64,000 nt of DNA from Niabella beijingensis (GTDB lineage: Bacteria > Bacteroidota > Bacteroidia > Chitinophagales > Chitinophagaceae), in assembly GCF_020034665.1 (NCBI RefSeq), contig NZ_JAIQDI010000002.1, positions 1,674,001 through 1,738,000 of the forward strand, in the 5' to 3' direction. A program made the translations under genes and the position numbers. Each line of letters begins with the position of its first letter. The stretch's first letter is position 1. Shown here piece after piece: positions 43,057 to 52,317 of this stretch. The notes beneath the pieces were generated by a model that saw only the letters and a list, made by a program, of their open reading frames with translations, did not search any database and had not been told where the DNA came from.

Positions 43057-43076
43057 CATAAAAATGATAGTTTGAT

Positions 43077-43973
43077 ATGGTCAATCTTGAATGGTACCGC
43101 ACTTTTAAAGCCATCTACCAGCATGGAACCCTTACCGGTGCAGCAGAATCCCTGTTCATTTCCCAGCCGGGCGTCAGTCTGCACCTGGGCTCATTGGAAA
43201 GTTATGTGGGTTATAAATTATTTGAACGGGCAGGTCGAAAAATGGTGCCTACCGAGCGCGGAAAGATCCTGTATAACGCTATAGCGGAAAGCTTGATCAC
43301 CCTGGAAGAAGCAGAGCAGAATTTCCAGCGGAGTACAGAGCGGCATACGCCTACCATCAGCATCGGTATGTGCTTTGAAACCTTCCAGATCACGCTGGAG
43401 CAGTATATTTCCACCCTTCCCTTTAATGTGATCATCCGTTTTGGTGATTATCATGAAATGCTGGATAGCCTGGACAAGGGGATCCTGGACCTGATCATTA
43501 CTCCTCACAAAGGTACCTCGACCAAGATCGAGCACCAGCCTTTTTCTTCTGAAACAATCGTACTGGTGGCGGGGGAAGAGCTGGAAGATCTGCCTTTTCA
43601 AAAACTGGTCAAACAAAAAAAATATGCGGCCGCAGAAGACTGGCTGAAACAACAGAAATGGTATGGCACCACGGGAGATATGGAACACCTCTTCCGCTTC
43701 TGGCAGCTGAATTTCGGATCGACTCCCGATTTTCGTCCCAATTATATCGTACCCAACCTGAATTCAATTGTCCGGTGCCTGAGCAGCGGCAGCGGCCTGG
43801 CAGTGATACCGGATTTTTTATGTCATAAGGAAATTGAAAGCGGGCCGGTAAAACTGGTTTGGAAGGGGCACAAACTATTGAAGAATACGCTTTACTTTGC
43901 CTGCAGGAAAAATACTACTTATGCAAAGGAGATCGAATTGATCAAAAGCCTGTTCCGGAAAGTAATGAAATGA
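43077..43973 (+). CDS. LysR family transcriptional regulator
   Basis: 298 residues. The N-terminal HTH is canonical: LEWYRTFKAIYQHGTLTGAAESLFISQPGVSLHLGSLESYVGYKLFERAGRKMVPTERG. The C-terminal effector domain (TISIGMCFETFQITLEQYI ... VIIRFGDYHEMLDSLDKGILDLIITP) is a type 2 periplasmic-binding fold. It is divergent from the MdaB-like gene; LysR proteins next to such reductases generally sense electrophiles, so control of the minus-strand set is likely. The next gene on its own strand (IlvD-type dehydratase) starts 58 bases later and may or may not belong to it. Confidence 0.92.
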   Translation: MVNLEWYRTFKAIYQHGTLTGAAESLFISQPGVSLHLGSLESYVGYKLFERAGRKMVPTERGKILYNAIAESLITLEEAEQNFQRSTERHTPTISIGMCFETFQITLEQYISTLPFNVIIRFGDYHEMLDSLDKGILDLIITPHKGTSTKIEHQPFSSETIVLVAGEELEDLPFQKLVKQKKYAAAEDWLKQQKWYGTTGDMEHLFRFWQLNFGSTPDFRPNYIVPNLNSIVRCLSSGSGLAVIPDFLCHKEIESGPVKLVWKGHKLLKNTLYFACRKNTTYAKEIELIKSLFRKVMK

Positions 43974-44031
43974 CCCGTACAGCCGTTTCCAAAAAATAAA
44001 TAGTAGATTGCAGCACAACGATGCCCCAACT

Positions 44032-45744
44032 ATGAAAGAAGAACAACTCAGAAGCAGTAACTGGTTTGGCCGTACCGGGAAAGATGGATTTATTTACCGC
44101 GCGTGGATGAAGAACAACGGCATTCCCGGTCATGAATTTAAAAAACCGGTGATCGGTATTTGTAATACCTGGAGTGAGTTAACCCCCTGTAATGTGCATT
44201 TCAGGGACCTGGCGGAGCACGTAAAACGCGGCGTGCTGGAGGCTGGTGGTTTCCCCGTGGAGTTCCCGGTTATGAGCCTGGGTGAAACATTGATGAAACC
44301 GACCACCATGCTGTTCCGCAACCTGGCCAGCATGGATGTGGAAGAAAGCATCCGTGCCAATCCTTTGGATGGTGTGGTGTTGCTTTGCGGGTGTGATAAA
44401 ACGACCCCTTCCCTGCTGATGGGCGCCTGTAGCGTCAACCTGCCGACCATCATCGTTTCCGGCGGCCCCATGCTCACCGGTAAATACAAAGGGAACAGCA
44501 TCGGCACCAGTGATGTGTGGCGGCTGGCGGCCGGTTTGCAGACCGGCACTGTAAATGAAGCACAGCTTCATTCAATGGAAGATGCACTCTGTCGCAGCCA
44601 GGGACATTGTGCCGTAATGGGTACGGCTTCCACTATGGCCTGCATGGTGGAAAGTCTGGGGCTTTCCCTGCCGGGCAATGCCGCTATTCCCGCAGTGGAT
44701 GCGCATCGTAAGGTACTGGCGCAACATTCGGGGAGCCGTATCGTGGAAATGGTACGTCAGCAACTATGCCTGTCCGATATCCTTACCCGGGAAGCATTTG
44801 AGAATGCCATCATGGCCAATGCAGCGATCGGCGGTTCTACCAATTTTGTGATCCACCTGCTCGCCATCGCGGGACGTATTGGCGTGCCGCTGACGCTTCA
44901 GGACTTTGACCGGCTTTCCCGGAATATTCCGCTACTTGTGAACCTGCAGCCTTCCGGCGCATTCTTTATGGAAGACTTTTATTATGCAGGCGGACTGCCG
45001 GTGGTATTAAAAGAGCTGGATGGTTTGCTGCACGGAGGTACGCTTACGGTTAATGGAAAAACCATCGGTGAAAATTATAAGACGGCTGAATGTTACGACC
45101 GCAATGTTATTGCCACAGCAACTGATCCGGTGAATACGGTTACCGGCCTGGCGGTTTTAAAAGGCAATATCTGCCCGGACGGAGCCGTGATCAAGCCTTC
45201 CGCCGCAAGTCCGCACCTGATGCAGCATACGGGTCCGGCGCTGGTCTTTGAATCGATCGATGATTATAAGAACCGCATCAATGATGACAAACTTGAAGTG
45301 GATGCCAATACCATACTGGTATTAAAGAACGTGGGACCAAAAGGCTATCCCGGGATGCCGGAAGTGGGCAATATGACCCTCCCTAAAAAAATACTGGAAC
45401 AGGGCATTACCGACATGGTACGGATCTCCGATGGCCGCATGAGTGGTACGGGCTTCGGAACCGTAGTACTGCATGTATCGCCGGAGGCCGCAGCAGGCGG
45501 GAATTTCAGCGTGCTCCAAACCGGGGACCTGATCACCCTGGATGTTGAACAACGAACCCTCGAAGTACACCTGACAGAAGAAGAATTGCAGCAACGGAAA
45601 ACCGCATGGCAGCCATTGCCGCCCCATGTTTCCAGGGGTTATGTGCAATTGTATACGCAACAGGTGCAGCAGGCGCATTTGGGTGCTGATCTTGATTTTC
45701 TGACCGGCAGCAGCGGCGCCGGGGTAAGCAAAGATTCTCATTAA
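44032..45744 (+). CDS. IlvD/Edd family dehydratase (sugar-acid dehydratase, L-arabinonate type)
   Basis: 570 residues. IlvD/Edd signatures are clear: CNTWSELTPCNVHFRDLAEHVKRGVLEAGG, GVVLLCGCDKTTPSLLMGA (Fe-S cluster Cys), GHCAVMGTASTMACMVE, GGSTNFVIHLLAIAGR and ISDGRMSGTGFGTVVLHVSPE. The early ELTPCN and the shorter length resemble L-arabinonate/D-xylonate-type dehydratases rather than branched-chain amino acid IlvD. It would turn an aldonic acid into a 2-keto-3-deoxy acid. A following SDR could make the lactone or reduce the product, a non-phosphorylative sugar route. The first frame codon TTG at 44008 is not used as start here. Confidence 0.85.
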   Translation: MKEEQLRSSNWFGRTGKDGFIYRAWMKNNGIPGHEFKKPVIGICNTWSELTPCNVHFRDLAEHVKRGVLEAGGFPVEFPVMSLGETLMKPTTMLFRNLASMDVEESIRANPLDGVVLLCGCDKTTPSLLMGACSVNLPTIIVSGGPMLTGKYKGNSIGTSDVWRLAAGLQTGTVNEAQLHSMEDALCRSQGHCAVMGTASTMACMVESLGLSLPGNAAIPAVDAHRKVLAQHSGSRIVEMVRQQLCLSDILTREAFENAIMANAAIGGSTNFVIHLLAIAGRIGVPLTLQDFDRLSRNIPLLVNLQPSGAFFMEDFYYAGGLPVVLKELDGLLHGGTLTVNGKTIGENYKTAECYDRNVIATATDPVNTVTGLAVLKGNICPDGAVIKPSAASPHLMQHTGPALVFESIDDYKNRINDDKLEVDANTILVLKNVGPKGYPGMPEVGNMTLPKKILEQGITDMVRISDGRMSGTGFGTVVLHVSPEAAAGGNFSVLQTGDLITLDVEQRTLEVHLTEEELQQRKTAWQPLPPHVSRGYVQLYTQQVQQAHLGADLDFLTGSSGAGVSKDSH

Positions 45745-45760
45745 ACCGTGAAACAGAATT

Positions 45761-46522
45761 ATGGAGTTTACAAATAAAACAGCTATTGTTACGGGAGCTG
45801 GTCAGGGTATCGGCTTTGAGCTGTGCCGTCAGCTGGCGGCCAGTGGGGCTAAGGTGATACTGAACGACCAGGATGAAACGCTCGCCCAAAAGGCCGCAGC
45901 AACCATCAATACGCAATACGCCGGTCAGGTACAGGCTGTAGCGGGCGATTGCAGCGATCCTGAAGTAATCCGCAACCTGGTGGATACAGCACTACAACAG
46001 TATGGAAGTCTGGATATCGTGATCGCCAATGCCGGGATCACCCTGTTTGGCGATTTCCTGGATTACGATCCCGGTGCCTTCTATAAAGTACTTCAGGTCA
46101 ATCTGGGTGGTTCTTTTTTTCTTGCCCAGGCTGCTGCCCGTAAAATGAAGGAATCCGGTTCTGGCGGCTCGATCCTGTTTATGTCTTCTGTAACCGGGCA
46201 CCTGGCGCATAAGGGGCTGGTAGCTTATGGCATGACCAAGGCTGCACTTGAAATGCTGGCGCGGAACCTGGTGATCGAACTTTCCTCCTATGGCATCAAC
46301 ATCAACTCGATCGCCCCCGGTGCCACGCTTACAGAGCGCACTATGGCCGATACCGATTATGCTTCCAAATGGCAGAAAATAACACCCGGCGGCAGACCGG
46401 CTACCGTGGAGGATATTGCACAGGCGGCATTGTTTCTTGTACATGAGAAAGCCCGGCATATCAATGGCCAGAATATCGTGATTGACGGCGGCTGGAGCTG
46501 TGTGGGCATCCAGCCGGAATAA
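45761..46522 (+). CDS. Short-chain dehydrogenase (sugar 1-dehydrogenase-like)
   Basis: 253 residues, classical SDR: TGAGQGIGFELC, NAG (IANAGITLF), Ser in LFMSSVTGH, Tyr-x-x-x-Lys in AYGMTKAAL, and the C-terminal INGQNIVIDGGW. NAD preference is suggested by Asp at the end of beta-2 (LNDQDE). It is separated by 16 bases from the dehydratase gene and surely shares its transcript. A role as L-fucose, L-rhamnose or D-galactose 1-dehydrogenase or keto-acid dehydrogenase is a reasonable guess from this context. Confidence 0.88.
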   Translation: MEFTNKTAIVTGAGQGIGFELCRQLAASGAKVILNDQDETLAQKAAATINTQYAGQVQAVAGDCSDPEVIRNLVDTALQQYGSLDIVIANAGITLFGDFLDYDPGAFYKVLQVNLGGSFFLAQAAARKMKESGSGGSILFMSSVTGHLAHKGLVAYGMTKAALEMLARNLVIELSSYGININSIAPGATLTERTMADTDYASKWQKITPGGRPATVEDIAQAALFLVHEKARHINGQNIVIDGGWSCVGIQPE

Positions 46523-46649
46523 ACCGGTTATGCCGGCGGTCATTACCGCTGCTCATTTGATGATTTGATAATGGTTTGATAATAATCCGGAAACATATAA
46601 TATAAACTTTTGCAGCGTCATTTTCATACACATACCCTGACGTTATACT

Positions 46650-49478
46650 ATGCAAAAGTTCCTGCTGTTTACGATTCTCCTGATGGTTGCCTTTATTGCC
46701 CGGGCGCAGCAAAAGGTAGTGGTAACCGGTACCATTGTCGACGCCAATAATTTTTCCCTTCCCGGTGCCTCGGTAAAACTCCTGCCGGGCGGGCAGCACA
46801 CTGTTACGGACGCCTACGGCAAATTTGAGTTTCTGAATGTTGCAGCGTTGGATAAGTTCCAGATCGAAGTCTCTTACCTGGGATACCATACTTTTAACAA
46901 GACCTATCCCGCGGGCAGCAAAGGAAATCTGGACGTAAAGATCACACTGAACGATACTGCCGGTACTATGAAGGAGGTGGTCATTATCGGAGACCGGCTG
47001 AGTGGTCAGGCCCGGGCCTTTAACCAGCAAAAGAACAAAGCGAATATCAGTAATATCATCTCCTCCGACCAGGTGGGCCGTTTTCCGGATGCCAACCTGG
47101 GTGACGCGCTGAAACGGGTGCCCGGGATCACCATTCAGAATGACCAGGGGGAAGCCCGGAACCTGATCATCCGCGGTCTGGCGCCCAATCTGAACTCAGT
47201 GACATTGAACGGTGACCGCATTCCTTCCGCGGAAGGCGATAACCGGAATGTGCAGATGGACCTGATCCCCTCAGATATGGTAGCAACTGTGGAAGTGAAC
47301 AAGACACTGACACCGGATATGGATGCCGATGCCATCGGAGGCTCAGTGAACCTGATCACCCGCGCTTCTCCCAACGGGCAGCGGCTTTCTGCCACACTCG
47401 CCGGCGGATTGAACCCGATCCGGAACACCGGGAATTATACAGCGGGACTGGTGTACGGCAACCGTTTCTTCCATAATAAACTGGGAGCGGTGGCCAGTTT
47501 TTCCTATAACAACAACCAGTTCGGCTCCGATAATATTGAAGCTTCCTGGAAAAAGGCGGATGATCCCGGCAAGACGGTATATGTGGATGAACTGGGTATC
47601 CGTTATTATAACGAGCACCGCATCCGGCACAGCCTGGATCTGAACCTGGACTATACGTTCAATCCGGCCCATAAGATCATTGCAAGCGTAATGCACAACT
47701 GGCGTACCGACCGGGAGAACCGTTTTGCCCTGGTATATGAGAACGAACCGGAATACGATGACAACGACCAGATCACCGGGTGGAAGGGTAATATCATCCG
47801 CGAGGACAAAGGCGGTACAGGAACCGACCAGGTAAAGAACAAACGGCTTGAGCTGCAAAAAGTGACCAACTACGCCTTGAGGGGTGAACACCTGTTAAGT
47901 CCCAAATGGGATATGGACTGGTCCGTAAACTATGCAAGGGCCAGTGAACAAAAGGTTGACGAACGGTATATTGAATTTGAACAGGAGGATGTCACGTTCA
48001 GGACCGATTTTGCCAATACACGCCACCCGCTGATCACTCCTCAGAATGAAGACCTGTCGAGCTATTCGTTAAGCAACCTGTCTGAAGGTGATAGCTGGAC
48101 CAGGGAGAACGAGCTGGGTGCGAAGATCAATTTCCGCACCCCGTTCTCGGTAATTGACGGACAGAAAGGCCGGCTCCGTTTTGGTGTAAGACTACGGAGG
48201 AAGGACAAGCTGCGCGAAAATAATTATTTTGAATACGAACCGGTAAATGACCTGGGAAGCCTGCCGGAACTGCCTGTGGTCTATTACGGTGGCAAAAATT
48301 TTCAACCCGGTTCACAATATGTTCCCGGCACTTTTGTCAATCCTTCCTATCTGGGCGGACTGGACCTGAACAACGGAGCGCTGTTTGAAAAAGAAGATAA
48401 ACCCGATGAATACCTGGCTGAGAATTACACGGCCAAAGAAAATATTGTGGCGGGCTACCTGCGCTGGGATCAGCATTTCAGCGACAAACTCTCTGCTGTA
48501 ATTGGTGTTCGTGTAGAAAACACGCACATCAACTACACCGGAAATTATGTAAAAGATGAAGAAGAGCTGCTGGGCTCCATCAGCAATACCAACGCTTATA
48601 CCAATATCCTGCCGAGTATCTCATTCCGCTATGAACCGCAACAATACCTTGTTCTCAGAGCTGCATATACCACATCCCTGGCCCGTCCTAACTATTACAA
48701 CCTGGTGCCTTATCTCAATGTGCTCTCTGAAGACGAAGAGCTCTATGCCGGTAATCCCGATCTGAAGGCGACCTATGCACACAACTTTGATCTTATGGCC
48801 GAAAGGTATTTCAGATCGGTGGGCATCCTGTCGGGCGGCTTGTTTTACAAAAGCCTGAAGAATTTCATCTATACGTTTACCAGACAGAATTATACCACTG
48901 AGAATTTTGCCGCAGATTTCCCGGGACAGGCCAATCCTGTTCCTGCCGGAGAGAACAACTGGAAATTTACGCAACAACGTAACGGCGAAAACGTCAACAT
49001 CTATGGCTTTGAAGTGGCCCTGCAACGCCAGTTCGATTTTATACCCGGCAGCTTCTGGAAGGGACTGGGCATTTATCTTAACTATACGTTTACGGGCTCA
49101 ACAGCCAGGGGCATTACCAATGAGGATGGCGAAGAACGCACAGATGTAAATTTGCCGGGCACTGCGCCGCATATGTTCAACAGCTCCCTTTCCTGGGAGA
49201 ACAAACGTTTCTCGGCACGGGTGTCGCTCAACTATGCGGCCAGTTATATTGACGAGCTGGGCGGCAACGATTTTGAAGACCGGTATTACGACCGGCAGTT
49301 ATTCCTGGATGCCAATGCCTCTTATAAATTTACCCGCAATTTCCGCCTGTTTGCCGAAGCGAATAACCTTACCAACCAGCCCCTGCGGTATTACCAGGGA
49401 ATCGCTGTCCGCACCATGCAGGTGGAATATTACCGTCCGCGGTTTAACTTGGGGATCAAATTTGACTCATTCAGATAA
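46650..49478 (+). CDS. TonB-dependent receptor (TIGR01782-like), upstream of phytase
   Basis: 942 residues. Signal peptide (cleavage near ARAQQ), CarboxypepD-regulatory domain (VVVTGTIVDANNFSLPGASVKL), plug with ISSDQVGRFPDANLGDALKRVPGITIQND and NLIIRGLAPNLNSVTLNGDRIPS, then a long barrel ending FNLGIKFDSFR. The FPDAN-x-x-x-AL-x-R-x-PG motif is that of the Xanthomonas/Caulobacter-type receptors. It ends 8 bases before the phytase gene; the pairing suggests uptake of phytate or its breakdown products. Confidence 0.92.
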   Translation: MQKFLLFTILLMVAFIARAQQKVVVTGTIVDANNFSLPGASVKLLPGGQHTVTDAYGKFEFLNVAALDKFQIEVSYLGYHTFNKTYPAGSKGNLDVKITLNDTAGTMKEVVIIGDRLSGQARAFNQQKNKANISNIISSDQVGRFPDANLGDALKRVPGITIQNDQGEARNLIIRGLAPNLNSVTLNGDRIPSAEGDNRNVQMDLIPSDMVATVEVNKTLTPDMDADAIGGSVNLITRASPNGQRLSATLAGGLNPIRNTGNYTAGLVYGNRFFHNKLGAVASFSYNNNQFGSDNIEASWKKADDPGKTVYVDELGIRYYNEHRIRHSLDLNLDYTFNPAHKIIASVMHNWRTDRENRFALVYENEPEYDDNDQITGWKGNIIREDKGGTGTDQVKNKRLELQKVTNYALRGEHLLSPKWDMDWSVNYARASEQKVDERYIEFEQEDVTFRTDFANTRHPLITPQNEDLSSYSLSNLSEGDSWTRENELGAKINFRTPFSVIDGQKGRLRFGVRLRRKDKLRENNYFEYEPVNDLGSLPELPVVYYGGKNFQPGSQYVPGTFVNPSYLGGLDLNNGALFEKEDKPDEYLAENYTAKENIVAGYLRWDQHFSDKLSAVIGVRVENTHINYTGNYVKDEEELLGSISNTNAYTNILPSISFRYEPQQYLVLRAAYTTSLARPNYYNLVPYLNVLSEDEELYAGNPDLKATYAHNFDLMAERYFRSVGILSGGLFYKSLKNFIYTFTRQNYTTENFAADFPGQANPVPAGENNWKFTQQRNGENVNIYGFEVALQRQFDFIPGSFWKGLGIYLNYTFTGSTARGITNEDGEERTDVNLPGTAPHMFNSSLSWENKRFSARVSLNYAASYIDELGGNDFEDRYYDRQLFLDANASYKFTRNFRLFAEANNLTNQPLRYYQGIAVRTMQVEYYRPRFNLGIKFDSFR

Positions 49479-49486
49479 TTAACACT

Positions 49487-50527
49487 ATGCATCAATCCTA
49501 TCGTCTTCTGTTATTGCTGATCCTTTGCTCCTGTAAAAATCCGGCGGCAACCACCGCACCAGATGCGCTGAAACCCGCTGTGGTTACAGATTCTACCGAT
49601 TTCGACACCGACGACCCCGCCATCTGGATCAACCCTGCCGATGCTTCCAAAAGCCTGGTGATCGGCACGGACAAGGAAACCGGCGGCGGATTGTTTGTCT
49701 TTGATCTTAATGGAAAGATCGTAAACAAATTCACCGGTATGAAACGCCCTAACAATGTGGACATTGCCTACGGTTTTTCTTATAATGGTCAGCTAATTGA
49801 TATTGCCGTGGCAACAGAACGGGAGACCAATAAGATCCGTGTGTTCTCCCTGCCGGAGCTGAAACCGGTCGACAATGGCGGACTGGATGTTTTTACAGAT
49901 ACACCCGAGCGGTCTCCCATGGGGATCGCACTTTACACCCGCCCTTCCGATCATGCCATCTTTGCGATCGTTGGACGGAAGACCGGACCTGCAGATGGCT
50001 ATCTTTACCAATATCGTTTAACAGACAGTGCCGGCCAGCTCAATGCCATGCTGGTACGTAAATTTGGTAAATACAGCGGCAAAAAAGAGATCGAGTCCAT
50101 TGCTGTAGACAACGAGCCAGGTTATGTTTATTATAGTGATGAACAATACGGGGTACATAAATATTATGCTGATCCGGATAAAAAAGACAATACGGAGCTG
50201 GCGCTTTTCGGACAAAGCGATTTTAAAGAAGACATTGAAGGCATCTCTATTTATAAAAGCACCGACAGCACCGGCTACCTGCTGATATCCAATCAGCAGG
50301 CTAATACCTTTGTGGTATATAAACGGGAAGGAACAAACGGCCGGGTGCATGAGCATCATAAAATAGCAGAGATCCCGTTATCCACGATCGAAAGCGACGG
50401 CTCAGATGTGACCAGCATTAACCTGGGTGAGCGTTTCCCCAAAGGCCTGTTTGTAGCCATGAGTAACGGGAAGGTATTTCACTACTATGACTGGAGCGAC
50501 ATCGCCCGAAAAGGGGGACTGCAATAA
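49487..50527 (+). CDS. Beta-propeller phytase (3-phytase)
   Basis: 346 residues with a lipoprotein signal (LLLLILCSCKN). The phytase propeller is clear: DFDTDDPAIWINPADASKSLVIGTDKETGGGLFVFDLNGKIVNKF, DIAVATERETNKIRVFSL, DIEGISIY and TSINLGERFPKGLFVAMSNGKVFHYYDW. Acidic Ca2+-binding residues (DDPAIW, DIEG, ESIAVD) are conserved. Beta-propeller phytases release phosphate from inositol hexakisphosphate. Probably attached to the outer membrane and working with the TonB receptor just upstream. Confidence 0.93.
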   Translation: MHQSYRLLLLLILCSCKNPAATTAPDALKPAVVTDSTDFDTDDPAIWINPADASKSLVIGTDKETGGGLFVFDLNGKIVNKFTGMKRPNNVDIAYGFSYNGQLIDIAVATERETNKIRVFSLPELKPVDNGGLDVFTDTPERSPMGIALYTRPSDHAIFAIVGRKTGPADGYLYQYRLTDSAGQLNAMLVRKFGKYSGKKEIESIAVDNEPGYVYYSDEQYGVHKYYADPDKKDNTELALFGQSDFKEDIEGISIYKSTDSTGYLLISNQQANTFVVYKREGTNGRVHEHHKIAEIPLSTIESDGSDVTSINLGERFPKGLFVAMSNGKVFHYYDWSDIARKGGLQ

Positions 50528-50602
50528 GTTGCAATACGGCTGAAATCTTACCAGCCGGATGATCCGCTGATATATGCTGCAATTCGTTTTTATAAAAACA
50601 GT

Positions 50603-50610
50603 TATTTTTG
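50603..50610 (+). promoter_or_regulatory. Bacteroidota -7 promoter element (TATTTTTG)
   Basis: Perfect TAnnTTTG box 16 bases before the ATG at 50627, showing that the DUF7079-like gene has its own promoter. Confidence 0.5.
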
Positions 50611-50626
50611 TCTTTCTACTGTTTTT

Positions 50627-51022
50627 ATGAAAAGCCGATTGAATATAGAAGAGCGGAGGCCGGTCTGGATCGCACTTTCTGAATTTTATCTGGATACGGA
50701 ACCCGATGCAGCGGATTTTCACCGGCTTGCTGTGGTCCTGTTAAAGAGTCCTTACAGTTTTGCTGAGATCGGCATCATTAACAAATATGAAGTGTTTCCC
50801 GTTCTTCAAACCAATTTGCTGAACCCTGCGGGAGAATGGGCAGGTATCGATCCGGACCGGTTGGAAGTACAGATCCTGGAGTCGCTGGAAAAAAGAAACC
50901 GTGTACGCAAAATGGCGATCGAAAGTGCTTTTAAAGCATTTAAGTGGATGTGTGACGACTATTGGGAGCAACTGGAAGAAGCATACGGTAAAATAAAGAA
51001 CGCCCCCGGCCGGTCTACTTAA
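50627..51022 (+). CDS. Hypothetical protein (DUF7079-like)
   Basis: 131 residues, no signal peptide. The sequence RRPVWIALSEFYLDTEPDAADFHRLAVVLLKSPYSFAEIGIINKYEVFPVLQTNLLNPAGEWAGID is a conserved small protein pattern (W-x-A-L-S-x-x-F-L-D ... E-x-x-x-I-x-x-x-E-V-x-P-x-L), which I associate with DUF7079. The C-terminal half is helical (ILESLEKRNRVRKMAIESAFKAFKWMCDDYWEQLEEAY). Function unknown. It lies 41 bases before the nucleotidyltransferase gene and may be co-transcribed. Confidence 0.65.
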   Translation: MKSRLNIEERRPVWIALSEFYLDTEPDAADFHRLAVVLLKSPYSFAEIGIINKYEVFPVLQTNLLNPAGEWAGIDPDRLEVQILESLEKRNRVRKMAIESAFKAFKWMCDDYWEQLEEAYGKIKNAPGRST

Positions 51023-51063
51023 AAGCAAGATTGCCCGCCTTGCGGTATTAAATCCAAAAGAAT

Positions 51064-51846
51064 ATGATACAGGTTGCCTTTGCAAATAATGTCAAAAAGA
51101 TCCTTGAACCCGACGAACAGGTGATCGGACTGGCCATCGGCGGGTCCTGGCTAGAGTCCCAGATGGATGAATTTTCCGATCTGGATCTCATTCTTATAAC
51201 CGCGGATAAGTTATCCGGGGATAAGGATAAAATGATGAGCTATGCCCGCCGACTGGGAGATCTGTTGTCGGGCTTTACAGGAGAGCATGTGGGTGAACCC
51301 CGCCTGCTGATCTGTCTTTATGACAACCCGTTGCTGCATGTGGATCTTAAATTTTTAACACTGGAAGAATTTAAAACCCGTGTGGAAACTCCCGTGATCC
51401 TGTTGGATAAAGGGAACCGGTTGCAGGTCATTCTTGAACAGACCAGCGCCGGGTATCCCTATCCCGATCACCAGTGGATCGAAGACCGCTTCTGGATCTG
51501 GATACATTATGCACTGCTTAAAATAGGCCGCGGCGAATATTTTGAAGCCTTTGACTTTTTGGGATTTCTGCGATTGGCGGTACTCGGCCCTTTATTGCAG
51601 ATCAGGAACGGCCAGTTACCAAGAGGAGTAAGAAAAGTAGAAACGGCATTGCCTGCGGACGATTTCAACCGTTTGAAACAAACCTTACCCCTGTATGACC
51701 GGCAATCCCTGTTAACCGCCTTACATCATTGCGTAGCGTTGTATCGCGAACTGCGGGCTGCCGTTTTTAATACGGGGGTGCAGTTTCACCACGAAACCGA
51801 GACACGCGTCCTGCAATATTTTGAGGTCATCAGCAACAAAACATAA
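51064..51846 (+). CDS. Nucleotidyltransferase domain protein (aminoglycoside/lincosamide transferase-like)
   Basis: 260 residues. The pol-beta-like nucleotidyltransferase core is visible: GLAIGGSWLESQMDEFSDLDLILITADKL (G-G-S ... D-x-D) and LLHVDLKFLTLEEF, which carries the third Asp. The C-terminal helical domain (DRFWIWIHYALLKIGRGEYFEAFDFLGFLRL) suits substrate binding. Close proteins are found among antibiotic nucleotidyltransferases and unstudied relatives; resistance is not proven. It follows the DUF7079-like gene on the same strand and is convergent to the SRPBCC operon. Confidence 0.8.
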   Translation: MIQVAFANNVKKILEPDEQVIGLAIGGSWLESQMDEFSDLDLILITADKLSGDKDKMMSYARRLGDLLSGFTGEHVGEPRLLICLYDNPLLHVDLKFLTLEEFKTRVETPVILLDKGNRLQVILEQTSAGYPYPDHQWIEDRFWIWIHYALLKIGRGEYFEAFDFLGFLRLAVLGPLLQIRNGQLPRGVRKVETALPADDFNRLKQTLPLYDRQSLLTALHHCVALYRELRAAVFNTGVQFHHETETRVLQYFEVISNKT

Positions 51847-51862
51847 TGGCGAAGCCGGCCGT

Positions 51863-52306
51863 CTACGCTTTATTTTCCACGCCGGTTTCGGCATAGGTTT
51901 TCAACTGGGTTCCGATAAGTGCTGTCCAGCCTTCCACAAAGTTTTCCCGGGCAAAGGCTTTTCCAGCGGGAAAGGTTTCCGTACCGGTATGTATGAGTCG
52001 TATATGTGTTCTATTGCCCTCGGCTTTCAGCTCATAGGTAACCAGAGAGATCCCTTCAGCGCCCTCGTACCGCCAGCTGTAAGCCAGTTTATGAGGCGCA
52101 TCGGCTTCTGTGACCACGCAATGGTGCAAATAGGGTTCTCCCTCCTTTCCTTTCCCGGTGAATTCAAAGGCAAAGCCCACCCGGGGTTCAAAAGCCGGCA
52201 CATCAAAAAACCACTGGCGCAATGCAGCCGCCTGTGTCAGCGCGTTCCATACCTGCTGTATGGGCGCATTGTAAGTTCGTTCAACAACGATTGGTTCGTG
52301 TAACAT
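51863..52306 (-). CDS. SRPBCC (AHSA1-like) protein 2
   Basis: 147 residues with the helix-grip START-like pattern: PIVVERTYNAPIQQVWNALTQAAALRQWFFDVPAFEPRVGFAFEFTG, LAYSWRYEGAEGISLVTYELKAEGNRTHIRLIHTGTE and the long C-terminal helix ENFVEGWTALIGTQLKTYAE. Binds an unknown hydrophobic ligand. It is third in an ArsR-SRPBCC-SRPBCC operon (11 bases after SRPBCC 1), a very common Bacteroidota and actinobacterial layout. Confidence 0.9.
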   Translation of the reverse strand: MLHEPIVVERTYNAPIQQVWNALTQAAALRQWFFDVPAFEPRVGFAFEFTGKGKEGEPYLHHCVVTEADAPHKLAYSWRYEGAEGISLVTYELKAEGNRTHIRLIHTGTETFPAGKAFARENFVEGWTALIGTQLKTYAETGVENKA

Positions 52307-52317
52307 AAGATCAATTT

